From contig SZPC01000003.1 in the NCBI GenBank assembly GCA_030263475.1, positions 1 through 64,000 of the forward strand: a DNA stretch of 64,000 nucleotides, written 5' to 3'. Position 1 is the first letter of the stretch; each line of letters opens with the position of its first letter. Source of the DNA: OLB4 sp002050165 (GTDB lineage: Bacteria > Bacteroidota > Ignavibacteria > Tepidaquicellales > Tepidaquicellaceae). The translations under genes and the position numbers were made by a program. Shown here piece after piece: positions 34,007-44,117 of this stretch. The notes beneath the pieces are model-generated. The model made no database searches. It was not told where the DNA came from and worked only from the letters and a program-made list of their open reading frames with translations.

Positions 34007-35526
34007 AGGTTAAACTTCTTTTTGACTTCCGGTATTACTTCCAATAAATCTGATGCGACCATTGAACTTGAACCAAACTTATCCACGAGTAAATCAGAGC
34101 AATATCCGTGTAAGTATGTACCTGCGACTGCAGACGTGAAAGGATTTTCCCCCCGCGAAACTAAACTTGTTATAATACCTGCAAGAACATCACCACTACC
34201 GAAGGTTGAAAGATTTTCCGAACCGGTGGAGTTTATTACAAAACTATCACCATTAGTTATTATCGTCGTAGAGCATTTTAAGGTTACGATGACATTATTC
34301 ATTCCGGCAAATCCTTTAGATAAACTATAAAAATTTTTTTTAACAACATCTGATGTACAATTAAGAATCCTCGCGAACTCTCCAATATGTGGTGTAAGAA
34401 TAAGTTTGGCAGGTGAAGACCGGAGGTTGTTCATGTTTATATATCTCAAAGCATCGCCATCAACAACTACAGGCACTTCAGCATTGGCGAGTACAAGATC
34501 AAGAAGCTTTTTTGTATAATCAGAAATTCCACAACCTGACCCGATTAAAACCGCATCAGCCCATTTGATTTTCTCCATTACCGAATCAACATCCTTCTGC
34601 GAGCTGATATCTACCGAGAGTTTTACAGGTTCAGTTAAAATCGAACACATTATTTCATTAACTTCATCGGGAAATGCTACAATTACCGCACCGGAACCCA
34701 TTCGCATTGCTGAAAGTGTACACAATCTTGCTGCACCGGTATAACCTGCGGAACCTGCTATTATCAATAATTTTCCGGTATCATATTTGTTCGATAACTT
34801 GTCTCTAACCTTAATATTCTTACTGATATCAATAAACTCTGATCTAAAAATTTTTTCACGATTGAACTGCGAAAACACTTCACTACCAGTTCCTATTTCA
34901 GCAACCTTTATCTCTCCTGAATATATTTTACCTTTTTCAAACAGAGTATCAAATTTATACACACCCATACTTATAGTAACATCACATTTTAAAACGGGAT
35001 TATCCGTATTATACCTATCAAGACACGATGGTATATCAATTGCACAAACGAATTTTGATTTAATTGAGTTAATGTGAGATATAATTTTTTTAACATGATT
35101 ATCTGGCGATCCCCGAAACCCGATTCCAAATATTGCATCAACAATTAACGAATTTTCAACAGATGGGAGAGAATCATTTTCAGAAAAGTAATCAAACTTA
35201 TTGATATCGAGATTGAGAGAGTTAATAAGATTGTAATTTAATGCAGCATCACCTTTTAAATGTGTCGATTGGTATAGCATGATTAGATTCACCTTAAAAC
35301 CATTGATCGCGAGGTGTCTTGCTATAACAAAACCATCACCTGCATTATTTCCTTTCCCGCATAAAATAAATATATCTTCTAAACTGTTCTTCCTAAAATA
35401 ATCACTAATAATCAGTGAAGCTCTCAATCCTGCATTCTCCATCAAAATGCAAGAAGGGATACCGCTCTGTTTTACAATTTCACTTTCTGCGTTTAAAACC
35501 TCACGGTTGAAAAAAACATTCTTCAC
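34003..35526 (-). CDS. nnr: Bifunctional NAD(P)H-hydrate epimerase/dehydratase
   Basis: 507 residues, the usual fused length. The N-terminal YjeF epimerase domain has LCGKGNNAGDGFVIARHL and VDAIFGIGFRG. The C-terminal ribokinase-like dehydratase domain has GSAGYTGAARLCTLSAMRMG, TPHIGEFARIL and the ATP-site motif GSGDVLAGI. Together they repair hydrated NADH and NADPH. Both its ends overlap neighbours by 4 bases (rpe upstream, VanZ gene downstream), so it is part of a tightly coupled operon. Confidence 0.97.
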   Translation of the reverse strand: MKNVFFNREVLNAESEIVKQSGIPSCILMENAGLRASLIISDYFRKNSLEDIFILCGKGNNAGDGFVIARHLAINGFKVNLIMLYQSTHLKGDAALNYNLINSLNLDINKFDYFSENDSLPSVENSLIVDAIFGIGFRGSPDNHVKKIISHINSIKSKFVCAIDIPSCLDRYNTDNPVLKCDVTISMGVYKFDTLFEKGKIYSGEIKVAEIGTGSEVFSQFNREKIFRSEFIDISKNIKVRDKLSNKYDTGKLLIIAGSAGYTGAARLCTLSAMRMGSGAVIVAFPDEVNEIMCSILTEPVKLSVDISSQKDVDSVMEKIKWADAVLIGSGCGISDYTKKLLDLVLANAEVPVVVDGDALRYINMNNLRSSPAKLILTPHIGEFARILNCTSDVVKKNFYSLSKGFAGMNNVIVTLKCSTTIITNGDSFVINSTGSENLSTFGSGDVLAGIITSLVSRGENPFTSAVAGTYLHGYCSDLLVDKFGSSSMVASDLLEVIPEVKKKFNL

Positions 35527-36182
35527 TTCTTTGAAATAATTTCTTTCATTTGCTGAATTACGGATTTCTTGTCACCGGCTTTGAATATAGATGCGCCTGC
35601 AACAATCATGTCCGCGCCGGCATCACATACTACCCCGATATTGTCCAAATTGATTCCACCGTCAATCTGGATTTTTACATTTAACTTTCTATCGTCAATT
35701 ACTTTCCTTAACTGGCGTATTTTATTTAATACTGCCGGAATAAATTTTTGACCTCCGAATCCTGGATTTACACTCATCAATAAAATGTAATCAGCTATAC
35801 CAAGAACATCATCAAGTAAACTCACCGGTGTAGCAGGATTCAGTACAATTCCGGTTTTACAGTTACGTAATTTAATCTGACTGATAATACGGTTCAGGTG
35901 GTAATTATTTTCGAAATGCACAGAAATCATATCGGCTCCCGCGTCAATAAACTTGTCAATATATAGTTCAGGTTTTTCAATCATGAGGTGAACATCTAAG
36001 GGGAGTTTTGAAATTTTGTTTACTGCTGAAACTACATCAGGACCAAAACTGATATTTGGGACAAAATGTCCATCCATGATATCGCAATGAATTATATCAG
36101 CTCCAGATTCCTCAATAATTTTTATTTCTTCACCTAAGTTTAAGAAATCCGCAGATAGTATCGAAGGACACAATAATCTCAT
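35523..36182 (-). CDS. rpe: Ribulose-phosphate 3-epimerase
   Basis: 219-residue TIM barrel interconverting ribulose 5-phosphate and xylulose 5-phosphate. Landmarks are the start LCPSILSADFLNLGEEI, HCDIMDGHFVPNISFGP with metal-binding His and Asp, VHLMIEKPE, MSVNPGFGGQKFIP and QIDGGINLDNI. It is the first gene of the run rpe-nnr-vanZ-nuoN-VWA-barrel. A terminator just upstream isolates it from the PASTA gene. Confidence 0.98.
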   Translation of the reverse strand: MRLLCPSILSADFLNLGEEIKIIEESGADIIHCDIMDGHFVPNISFGPDVVSAVNKISKLPLDVHLMIEKPELYIDKFIDAGADMISVHFENNYHLNRIISQIKLRNCKTGIVLNPATPVSLLDDVLGIADYILLMSVNPGFGGQKFIPAVLNKIRQLRKVIDDRKLNVKIQIDGGINLDNIGVVCDAGADMIVAGASIFKAGDKKSVIQQMKEIISKK

Positions 36183-36205
36183 AGATTAAATTGATAAATT
36201 AAATA

Positions 36206-36238
36206 AAAAATCCCCGTTACGCCTCATTCGTAACGGGG
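36206..36238 (-). terminator. Terminator of the PASTA gene
   Basis: Arms CCCCGTTACG (36212-36221) and CGTAACGGGG (36229-36238) pair perfectly over 10 bp around a 7-nt loop. On the minus strand the hairpin is followed by A and a run of T (36211-36206), 52 bp past the PASTA stop codon. Confidence 0.88.
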
Positions 36239-36289
36239 TTTGGAGAAAAGATGGCTAAAAAAGAACGCGTTATGAGGTTTGAAAATTTT

Positions 36290-37126
36290 CTATTCCTGTT
36301 CCGAACCTTTAGGAATTCCCGGAGCAGGCGAGGTTTTATCATTATTAGTCTCAGGCTCTGTTGTTTTTGTATTGTCTTCTGAATCTCCCTCTTCTAATGG
36401 TACAGTCTCTTCAATTATAATCAACTTTGAAACGAAAATGTCAACCGCAGTTTGTTCATTTGCGGACTTGTCTTTTTTCGGATATTGATCCAGTACTTTT
36501 CCAGGTGATTCGCTGCTTGCAATATATGTAATCCGTCCGACTTTTAATTTCGATTCTGTAATTATGTTCTTTGCCTCTTGCAATGATTTTCCGATTACAT
36601 CCGGAACGCGGAGATTACCTATTTCCGGTCCGTTGCTTATGATTAAATCTATCTTCGTGTCGCGCTTTACCTTACTGCCGGGTTGGATTATCTGACTTAT
36701 AACATATTCATCAGGGAATTCATTTGAAAATTTCTTTACGGTTTCTCCAATATCCAATCCCCGTTGCTGCAAATAAAATCTCGCGTCCCTTAAAGAACGT
36801 CCAACCAATCTCGGTACGTCAATCAGTTGTTCACCACCGCAAACTGTAAGGTAAATTCGTCTGCTACCTTTAACCATTTGGCCGGCAGGTGGATTTTGTT
36901 CAAGTATCTGACCTATAGGTTTCGTTTCATCGTATTTTACATCACCCTGCTTGACCTGTAAGCCTGAATTTTCTAAAACCCGCTTTGCTTCTATAAACGT
37001 CATACCTATCACTGATGGCACTTCCACCAAATCTGAATGCTTAACATACCAAGGCATTAACAAATTATTAAAAAGAAAAAAAATCCCTACTGAGCATATT
37101 AATACAATCGCGATTTTCTTGAGCAT
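36290..37126 (-). CDS. Membrane-anchored PASTA-repeat protein without kinase
   Basis: 278 residues: one N-terminal membrane helix (IAIVLICSVGIFFLFNNLL), three PASTA domains (about 37-105, 106-174, 176-244), and an acidic/proline tail (EEGDSEDNTKTTEPETNN). PASTA units are seen as VPSVIGMTFIEAKRVLENSG, VPRLVGRSLRDARFYLQQRG and VPDVIGKSLQEAKNIITESK. The family binds muropeptides or beta-lactam-like ligands, normally as the outer part of a Ser/Thr kinase or penicillin-binding protein. Neither is fused here. It is transcribed alone. Confidence 0.92.
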   Translation of the reverse strand: MLKKIAIVLICSVGIFFLFNNLLMPWYVKHSDLVEVPSVIGMTFIEAKRVLENSGLQVKQGDVKYDETKPIGQILEQNPPAGQMVKGSRRIYLTVCGGEQLIDVPRLVGRSLRDARFYLQQRGLDIGETVKKFSNEFPDEYVISQIIQPGSKVKRDTKIDLIISNGPEIGNLRVPDVIGKSLQEAKNIITESKLKVGRITYIASSESPGKVLDQYPKKDKSANEQTAVDIFVSKLIIIEETVPLEEGDSEDNTKTTEPETNNDKTSPAPGIPKGSEQE

Positions 37127-37321
37127 AGTGCAAAAGTAAAAAACTTAATTGAAAAATAAAATCATTTTTTAAAGGACAATTTCAAATGCAAAATTAGTTA
37201 ATGTTATAGTTTAAAAGATTAAAATAGTTATATTATTTATAATGTAGTTAACAATTTTTATTTATTCGTTTACTTACTGATTGATTTTAATTTTTCCACA
37301 ATATTTTAATGAACTCCATTA

Positions 37322-37349
37322 AAAAAGGCGGCTTCAAAGCCGCCTTTTT
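37322..37349. terminator. Bidirectional terminator
   Basis: AAAAAGGCGGCTT and AAGCCGCCTTTTT pair over 12-13 bp around a 2-4-nt loop, with T runs on both strands. It lies 50 bp past the stop of the YCF48-like gene on the minus strand. Confidence 0.9.
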
Positions 37350-37399
37350 GTTTTCCTTCGATGAATAACAATTCACCATCAGGAATCACCGTTTAAAAT

Positions 37400-38698
37400 T
37401 TACTTGATTAACATCATTTTCTTAGTTTCGCTAAACGCTCCGGCATCCAACCTGTAGAAATACATTCCGCTCGTAAGATTTGTGGCATCAAATGTAAATT
37501 CATAACTACCTGCATCCAGAGATTGATTGACTAATACATCAACTACCCTTCCGGTAATATCAAATACAGTTAATTTTACAAACTCAGATGAAGGTAATCC
37601 AAAATTAATTTTTGTTACAGGATTGAAAGGATTCGGATAGTTCTGCGATAGTTTGAAAGCATCGGGTACAATTTCGGAATTTCCTGAAATTGAAGTAGCC
37701 GATAGATTGTCAGTAAACAACGAAGTAGCGTATGTTCCGTTACCGACTTCACCAATTGCATATCCATAATCAGTAGTTGGGAGGGAAACTCCGTACAAAT
37801 GATTCGTTGTACCGGAAGTTTCATTTGACCAGACTACACCACCGTTAAGTGACTTTAGCATTACACCATTATCACCAACTGCTACGAGCGTATATGGCGG
37901 AGCGCCTGAAGGCGCAGCATCAACTGCCCTCAAATGTTGTGATGTTATTCCGTGTGAGATATCTGTCCAGCTTAATCCACCGTTCTTTGTTCTGATTATC
38001 CTGCCATTGTTTCCGACGATGACTGCTCTGTTCTCTCTGAATGAGACAACTGAATTGAGATAGTCGTAAATTCCCATTGACATTTGGATGTTTACGAACA
38101 ACCAGGATGTACCGTGATTAGTTGTTCTGTACAACCGACCATCAGTTGCTGCAATATAAGCTTTTCCGTAACCCGCTGATAGTGGATCATTGTAACCGTA
38201 ATCCAACGCGATACTATGCATTGTCCATGGAATATCAGTTCTCATTGTATACGGCAGAGTAGTGTGAACCTCGTAGTATGCACCAGCATAGCCGATGACA
38301 ATGTATCTGTCGATATATGGATCGTAAGTGACATCCCTGAAATGGTTGTAATAACCTGACGGTGCAAATGGAATGGAACGATCTAACCATGTAGCTCCAC
38401 CGTCAAGAGTGATGTAAATTGAACCATACGACCCAACTGCTGCGACAATATTGGAGTTGTATGCGTAAACTGACGTAAACCATACTCCGGGTACTGATTT
38501 TACAACTTCCCATGAGATTGCACCATCGGTTGTTTTCAAAACCGACCCTTGCTCTCCGACCGCATATCCAAGTTGGTCGTCAACGAAATCCACTGCAAAT
38601 AATGACCATGGAAAATAGGTATTGAAGTGCGTCCATTGTGCGTATGATGCGCTCGCCATTATAAACATCACAATGAACAGGAGAAGATTTTTTTTCAT
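37400..38698 (-). CDS. Secreted YCF48/BNR-like propeller with T9SS sorting domain
   Basis: 432 residues with signal peptide MKKNLLLFIVMFIMASASYA. The body holds repeated units of the form GYAVGEQGSVLKTTDGAISWE, RLYRTTNHGTSWLFV, NGRIIRTKNGGLSWTD and NGVMLKSLNGGVVWSN. These are spaced as in YCF48-related and BNR-type beta-propellers. The C-terminal 80 residues are a type A sorting domain (NYPNPFNPVT, FDITGRV, SGMYFYRL, MMLIK), so it should be exported through T9SS and anchored at the surface. A ligand is not predicted. It has its own terminator and a 216-bp upstream gap, so it is probably monocistronic. Confidence 0.92.
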   Translation of the reverse strand: MKKNLLLFIVMFIMASASYAQWTHFNTYFPWSLFAVDFVDDQLGYAVGEQGSVLKTTDGAISWEVVKSVPGVWFTSVYAYNSNIVAAVGSYGSIYITLDGGATWLDRSIPFAPSGYYNHFRDVTYDPYIDRYIVIGYAGAYYEVHTTLPYTMRTDIPWTMHSIALDYGYNDPLSAGYGKAYIAATDGRLYRTTNHGTSWLFVNIQMSMGIYDYLNSVVSFRENRAVIVGNNGRIIRTKNGGLSWTDISHGITSQHLRAVDAAPSGAPPYTLVAVGDNGVMLKSLNGGVVWSNETSGTTNHLYGVSLPTTDYGYAIGEVGNGTYATSLFTDNLSATSISGNSEIVPDAFKLSQNYPNPFNPVTKINFGLPSSEFVKLTVFDITGRVVDVLVNQSLDAGSYEFTFDATNLTSGMYFYRLDAGAFSETKKMMLIK

Positions 38699-38914
38699 GA
38701 CTTTATCCTTTTTTTAGATTTTTTTTCGTGCTATGCTGCTTGTTAACGCTAAATTTTAATTTATTTTGTATCGGCAATTTGATTTCCGAAATTTATTTTG
38801 ACTTTTAGATTCTTTATTTGTACAAATGAAAACATTTTCATTATCAATTTCAATTGATTTTTTTTTATTCATCCCGAATTTAACATTTCCTTAACATCAT
38901 TTTACTCTGTGGGA

Positions 38915-41233
38915 TTATTTAATCAAAGCCATTTTCTTGACTGCAACGAAATCCCCTGCTTTTAATTTATAAAAATAGACACCGCTGGAAAGTTCACCGG
39001 AATCAAAGTTTAAGCTATATGTACCTGCTGAAAGAAAACTGTTAATCAGTGTGCTTACTTTTCGTCCTGTAACATCGAAAACAGACAATTCAACCATAAC
39101 ACTTGCCGGAATGCTGAATCTGAATGTTGTAAAGGGATTAAACGGATTCGGGAAATTCTGTTCAAGCGTGTAATCCGACGGAACTTCTTCAGTTTCCTTT
39201 TTAATATTGATTGTACCGCCACCGTCAATTAGCCTAGCAGATAATTCCTGAAAATACTGATTTGCAATTAATGAATCATAAACGATAAATGTTACCTCAT
39301 CATTATTGTGAATCGCATTATTACTGAAGTTCGCCGAACCGGTTTGAACCAGTGGATTGCTTGATGGCAGATCAGGGTCAATGACCATATACTTATGGTG
39401 CAATTGCCCCGGTACACCCGCTAACCACACACGTGCCGGCGGATTCCAAGGATAACTACCACCTATTCCTTTCATCTCTTTGTAAATTGCCTCAGTTGAA
39501 TTTGCGTTATCAAATACTCCTCTGACCATAACATCAGGTGGATTATAAACGTTCTTCATGCGGTTTGCAATATTGAATCTCGTAAATGCAAAAATTGCAA
39601 AGTTCACGGACTTATCAGTTTCATCAATAATTTTCTCTTCCATCAAAGTTGAAAGATTTTGTTGAGGTGAAAAATATAACTCAGCCTTTTTACCGTTAAT
39701 CACGAAATTTGTCGGAGCAACAACAGATTTATTTTCTCCAAACTTAGCTAACGATGGATTATTGTATTCTGAGGCTGAACCCCACATCTGTTCAAACTCT
39801 CGGGTAAATGCTTTGCACAATGACTGATCCTGAACCAGCATTACATTTTGCGCGTCTTCATAAAATTGTTGGTTAGTTATATTTGCTGAACCAAACCAAA
39901 CCCAGTCATCAGCGTGAGAAGAATTATTTTTTGAATCGAAGATTAGAAATTTGTCGTGCATTATACCATCGCTACCGTCCGGACGCTTTTGTACTTTGAT
40001 ACCGGCTGCTATTAAATCATTAATAAGTTGCTGGTTCGGTCTGCTGTCATATACAATCCTAATTTTCACTCCACGAATAACTGCATATATTAAACGATCC
40101 TTTATTGCCGTTATATCATTAAACGAGTATATCGCCATGTCAATTGAATGTTGTGCAGAATCAATTCTCTGGATTAAGCGCTGCCTGAAATCCACAAATC
40201 CGTTTGCATTGTTGTTTTGCATTGCAATAGTCGTATCAACCCATCGATTGAAGTAAACTTCAATTGCACCTGTCGAGCCGGATGAAGAAGATGTAGCGAA
40301 ATAAAGCGGACTGCTTGATGATGTTCCCTGTCCGTTAGTTGAAAATACCATGCAATAATATATCATCCCGGGCGTCAATCCGGTTAAATCTACCGAATGA
40401 CTTGTTGTCTGCGCCGAACTATAAACCGAATCAGTGAACACTACCGGTTGGTAATTTGAATCAGTAGAAAAAATTTTTACTTTGCTATCGCCGGGTAACT
40501 GTGTCTGCCACGAAATTGTTACCGAAGTTGATGTAATATTAGATTCTGTTGGATTAACGCTTATAATCGGACCACCTGATTGAACAATATCTGCAATTGA
40601 TCTCGGCTGTAATTGATAACCCCCACAATACGGAGCATTTGATACATACTGTCCCATAACCCCTATTATATCAAAAGAACCGGTTGGTATATTCGTACCC
40701 GGAATATTTGTTGAAACGCTTATCCTGATTGTTCCTGTACCTGTTGGATCTGTTATTTCGTAATTTTGATTGCCTCCGAATGTACCGGTTGCTGTCATGC
40801 TTACTCCGTTTATCCTTACAAGTTTACCTTCGTATTCTTCGAGTTGACAATTTTGATTGTTCATCTGTGCTACGGTAATAACCTGAGGTTCTACGGTATT
40901 TCCTGAACTTAAAACATTATGCGTTGTATTTTCAAATTCCGTCAAACCGCGGAAGTGAACTATCGTACCGGTTACTTCAACCGAATCGCCCAACTGTACT
41001 CCATTTGCAAAGGTTGAATTGTAAACAACAACCCCATATAGGCCGTCCTGTATGTATGATGCAATTCCCAATTGTGTATTTGAAGTGACTACGCCACGGA
41101 CAGTTCTTGATTGTCCATTAAGTAAAGGGACTCCGCTTGCATCGTTTTCCCTTACTGAGCTAATCGGTACAACCTGAGCTGTTACATCAGAAATAATTAA
41201 TGAAACCCATAAAATAATAAATAACTTTTTCAT
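38915..41233 (-). CDS. Secreted HKD phospholipase D/nuclease with OB fold, FN3 and T9SS domain
   Basis: 772 residues. Signal peptide (1-20), OB-fold-like region (about 40-215, with SVRENDASGVPLLNG and GDSVEVTGTIVHFRGLTEFE), fibronectin III domain (225-315), two PLD half-domains (about 325-670), and a type A sorting domain (690-772, NFPNPFNPFT). Both catalytic HKD motifs are intact: His426/Lys428 in MHDKFLIFD and His612/Lys614 in HHKYMVID. The protein should be an active surface or secreted phosphodiesterase cutting nucleic acid or phospholipid. It lies 16 bp downstream of the membrane-protein gene. Confidence 0.93.
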   Translation of the reverse strand: MKKLFIILWVSLIISDVTAQVVPISSVRENDASGVPLLNGQSRTVRGVVTSNTQLGIASYIQDGLYGVVVYNSTFANGVQLGDSVEVTGTIVHFRGLTEFENTTHNVLSSGNTVEPQVITVAQMNNQNCQLEEYEGKLVRINGVSMTATGTFGGNQNYEITDPTGTGTIRISVSTNIPGTNIPTGSFDIIGVMGQYVSNAPYCGGYQLQPRSIADIVQSGGPIISVNPTESNITSTSVTISWQTQLPGDSKVKIFSTDSNYQPVVFTDSVYSSAQTTSHSVDLTGLTPGMIYYCMVFSTNGQGTSSSSPLYFATSSSSGSTGAIEVYFNRWVDTTIAMQNNNANGFVDFRQRLIQRIDSAQHSIDMAIYSFNDITAIKDRLIYAVIRGVKIRIVYDSRPNQQLINDLIAAGIKVQKRPDGSDGIMHDKFLIFDSKNNSSHADDWVWFGSANITNQQFYEDAQNVMLVQDQSLCKAFTREFEQMWGSASEYNNPSLAKFGENKSVVAPTNFVINGKKAELYFSPQQNLSTLMEEKIIDETDKSVNFAIFAFTRFNIANRMKNVYNPPDVMVRGVFDNANSTEAIYKEMKGIGGSYPWNPPARVWLAGVPGQLHHKYMVIDPDLPSSNPLVQTGSANFSNNAIHNNDEVTFIVYDSLIANQYFQELSARLIDGGGTINIKKETEEVPSDYTLEQNFPNPFNPFTTFRFSIPASVMVELSVFDVTGRKVSTLINSFLSAGTYSLNFDSGELSSGVYFYKLKAGDFVAVKKMALIK

Positions 41234-41249
41234 TGTAGATTTGTTTAGT

Positions 41250-43031
41250 TTATAATCGAATGTTGTAAGTTTGCAAAATTGAATTTACAATAATACCATC
41301 AGGTTCTTCAGCATGTTTGCGTTTGAGTTCATTAATTACCTTCTTACTATCAAATTTCATGCCATTGTCAATCGCTTCCCTGTTGTATAAAAAATTGTAC
41401 GGTGTAATATATTTGTATTCAAATTTGCTAATTATCTCATTAATTCCCGGAGTATCTTTTAAATACAAGAAAGATTTATCATCCCAGAACACCAGTTTCC
41501 AGTTCTCGGTATTTTCAAAATAAGAAATAATTGTAGACCGCATTTCCTGTGGAGCTCTTACTAAATCCGGCGCGAGATAAATTGCATAATCAATACCAAG
41601 ATCCGTAAGTTTTTTCTCGAAGCCAGTTTTCTTTTCAATTAAATCTCTGTATAAACCAAAAATCTCATCGTTTAGATTCCTGCTGTCAATAAAATTCTTT
41701 TCATCCGGAAATCGCCAGATAAAATAACCGCCTGTTCCAAAGTGGTTCAATACCTTTTCGCCTTTTGCAGGAACTTTGTTCGCTTCCATGAAATCAAACA
41801 ACTGAACCGGAATGAAATTATTATCAATACCAAAACCTGATACCCGGTAATATTTTAAATCTTCAAGATAAAGTTCATTGTTTGGTAACCTGATAATAGC
41901 ATAAATTAAAATTAAAGACAGGGCTATTTTCAGGAAATTCCCTCGTAAAAGATTATACCTTAGTGATTCAGATTTTAACGATGAGATTATGAAGTTCAGC
42001 GAAAGCACAAGAAACGGCAAGACAACTATTAGATAATCAACTGTGAACCTCACTGCCCTCACTGAATAAATCGCAAAAACCAGATAGATGATAAAGGGAA
42101 AATAGTCCTTTGTCTTGAAAGAATAGAAAGCTGTAAACAAACCCAGCGCGAGCATCGCTTTATAAATAGTATTTACAAAACTACCTGAGAACATTTCATC
42201 AAAAGGTGATCGCCACTCGTTTATTGTTTCAAGTAGTTTCATCTGTGTATGACCGTAAGAATAAAAAAAAGTATCGTACCCGTTAGGATTAATCAAAAGA
42301 CATAATACAGATGCAAAAAAAATCATACCGATCGAGAATAACTCATTACCGGAATAAATCCGAACTTTATTTAAACCGGTTTTCCTGTTTCTCAAGTGTT
42401 CATAGACAACCACGCTGAAATAAGTTAAAAGTATGAATATCCCCGCAATAACACCCATGTGAAAATTTGACCAAATCAAAAACAAAGCGGGTATGAAATA
42501 AAAACCTTTTAACGATGAATCTGGTTTATATCTTACAGAAATTAAAATGTATAATAATATTGCAAAGAACAAAAGTGATATAATGTGCGGTCTCGGTGTC
42601 AATCTATCGATTATCCCAAATGCAATTAACACGAAAAAAACGGCAATCAGATTCTGATTTATACCGAGTTTCCGGAATGTCAAATAATAAATAAAGAACA
42701 AGAGTAGAAAGATAAGCGTTCTGAAAACCGAAATTATGGTGTAACCTCCGATATTGAACAAAAAATATGTAACTACATCCCAACCCCATTCAAACGGCAT
42801 CCACTCACTATTCGCTGTAGCCCAACCAAAAATATCATTAGATGGTACCGAATTATTATCAACAACATATTTTCCGGTTGCCAGATGCCAGAACACATCA
42901 TCATCTCCGGATATTTTGAAAGTCGTAAACATGCATAAAAAAATTGCGAATAAGCCGATAAGAAGGTAGCCCGAAATTTTATTTTCCGGGTAAACTTTAA
43001 TTATCCGGATTTTCTTTTTATGCTTTGACAA
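41250..43031 (-). CDS. Large polytopic membrane protein of unknown function
   Basis: 593 residues. After a basic start (MSKHKKKIRIIKVYPENK) there are about ten membrane helices up to residue 390, then a soluble C-terminal part of 200 residues. An early loop reads GDDDVFWHLATGKYVVDNNSVPSNDIF. This resembles the first periplasmic loop of GT-C type membrane glycosyltransferases, where acidic residues bind metal. The C-terminal domain (VLNHFGTGGYFIWRFPDEKNF) is common in unassigned relatives. Transfer of a lipid-linked sugar is possible but not shown. It is 6 bp after the NHL lipoprotein gene. Confidence 0.7.
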   Translation of the reverse strand: MSKHKKKIRIIKVYPENKISGYLLIGLFAIFLCMFTTFKISGDDDVFWHLATGKYVVDNNSVPSNDIFGWATANSEWMPFEWGWDVVTYFLFNIGGYTIISVFRTLIFLLLFFIYYLTFRKLGINQNLIAVFFVLIAFGIIDRLTPRPHIISLLFFAILLYILISVRYKPDSSLKGFYFIPALFLIWSNFHMGVIAGIFILLTYFSVVVYEHLRNRKTGLNKVRIYSGNELFSIGMIFFASVLCLLINPNGYDTFFYSYGHTQMKLLETINEWRSPFDEMFSGSFVNTIYKAMLALGLFTAFYSFKTKDYFPFIIYLVFAIYSVRAVRFTVDYLIVVLPFLVLSLNFIISSLKSESLRYNLLRGNFLKIALSLILIYAIIRLPNNELYLEDLKYYRVSGFGIDNNFIPVQLFDFMEANKVPAKGEKVLNHFGTGGYFIWRFPDEKNFIDSRNLNDEIFGLYRDLIEKKTGFEKKLTDLGIDYAIYLAPDLVRAPQEMRSTIISYFENTENWKLVFWDDKSFLYLKDTPGINEIISKFEYKYITPYNFLYNREAIDNGMKFDSKKVINELKRKHAEEPDGIIVNSILQTYNIRL

Positions 43032-43037
43032 CTTAAA

Positions 43038-44117
43038 TCAATTGAGATCGGTCGAAAGTTTGTATCTCACGATTCTACCGTTTCCGGAATCAGCTATGTA
43101 CACTACCCGATTAAAAACAGCTATCCCGAATGGTGAAGAGAACTGATTCGTTCCGCTTCCAGTACCACCGAATGATTCGCCTTTGATCATTCCGAGATTA
43201 TTGAATTTGTAAAGTGAATCTCGTCCGGAATCAATAACGTAAACATTGCTATTGTCGTCAACAGCTACCTTCTGCGGTGTACCAAGTTGTATTCTTACTA
43301 TATCAGCGTTTGTTTCAGGAAGAAATTTCGGATTGTACGAGCCGTTCACATCGTCAAATTCAAACCATTCAACTTTAAACCCAAAATCGGTTGTATTTCT
43401 GGTTAAAATAAAATCTGTTGGATTTGTTCTGAACGTTATAATGCTCGATGTTTTTTCAACCGAAAAGATCCCGTTACCTGTAGTTTGAAAACCTGATAGC
43501 GGTTGAACCGAGGTAAGGCTATTCCGACCAGTTACTTTAATGAGAGAATTATCCGGGTCAATGAAACTTGAATTATCCGGTCCTACCCTGGAAATCAAAA
43601 CACTATTATCGGGGAAGGTAGATATTCCCGTAAATTTTCGCCTACGGCTTGAAATTGGAGTTGGTTGCGCACTAGTCAGGAAAGAAATTCTCGGAGCATT
43701 GCTCAATATACCTCCACCATCATACAACCTGTAGCGATATACTACGTTGATGGTATCTCCAATATCAGTTATAGAATCACAAATTGCCAAAAGGTCAAGA
43801 TTGTTATCCATCGCCAACCTAATGGGATGCTTAGCTTCAACAGCACTTATAAATCCACCGCTGATATCGAGTTGAACTATCCGGTTATTGTCAGTATCTG
43901 CAATATAAATCAACGGTTCGAGTCCTACTAAAATATCCTTGGGATTATTGTAACCGCCCCATTCCGGATAAATCTGAACATAAACAGTATCCGAAATATT
44001 TCCACCGCCACCGCCATTAATCGGAAATTGCGACAGATCAAGCTTTTCTCCGCAACCTGTCAGAGAAAATATCAACAATATTAAAATAAAATTAATATAG
44101 AATAAAAATTTCTTCAT
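43038..44117 (-). CDS. NHL-repeat lipoprotein
   Basis: 359 residues. The signal peptide FILILLIFSLTGCGEK has a clear lipobox, with Cys22 as the anchor. The mature protein carries NHL-like repeats: LIYIADTDNNRIVQLDISGG near the start, NVYVIDSGRDSLYKFNNLG and VVYIADSGNGRIVRYKLS near the end. Together they form a beta-propeller at the outer membrane. It overlaps the PorV/PorQ gene by 4 bases, so the two are translated together. Confidence 0.88.
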   Translation of the reverse strand: MKKFLFYINFILILLIFSLTGCGEKLDLSQFPINGGGGGNISDTVYVQIYPEWGGYNNPKDILVGLEPLIYIADTDNNRIVQLDISGGFISAVEAKHPIRLAMDNNLDLLAICDSITDIGDTINVVYRYRLYDGGGILSNAPRISFLTSAQPTPISSRRRKFTGISTFPDNSVLISRVGPDNSSFIDPDNSLIKVTGRNSLTSVQPLSGFQTTGNGIFSVEKTSSIITFRTNPTDFILTRNTTDFGFKVEWFEFDDVNGSYNPKFLPETNADIVRIQLGTPQKVAVDDNSNVYVIDSGRDSLYKFNNLGMIKGESFGGTGSGTNQFSSPFGIAVFNRVVYIADSGNGRIVRYKLSTDLN

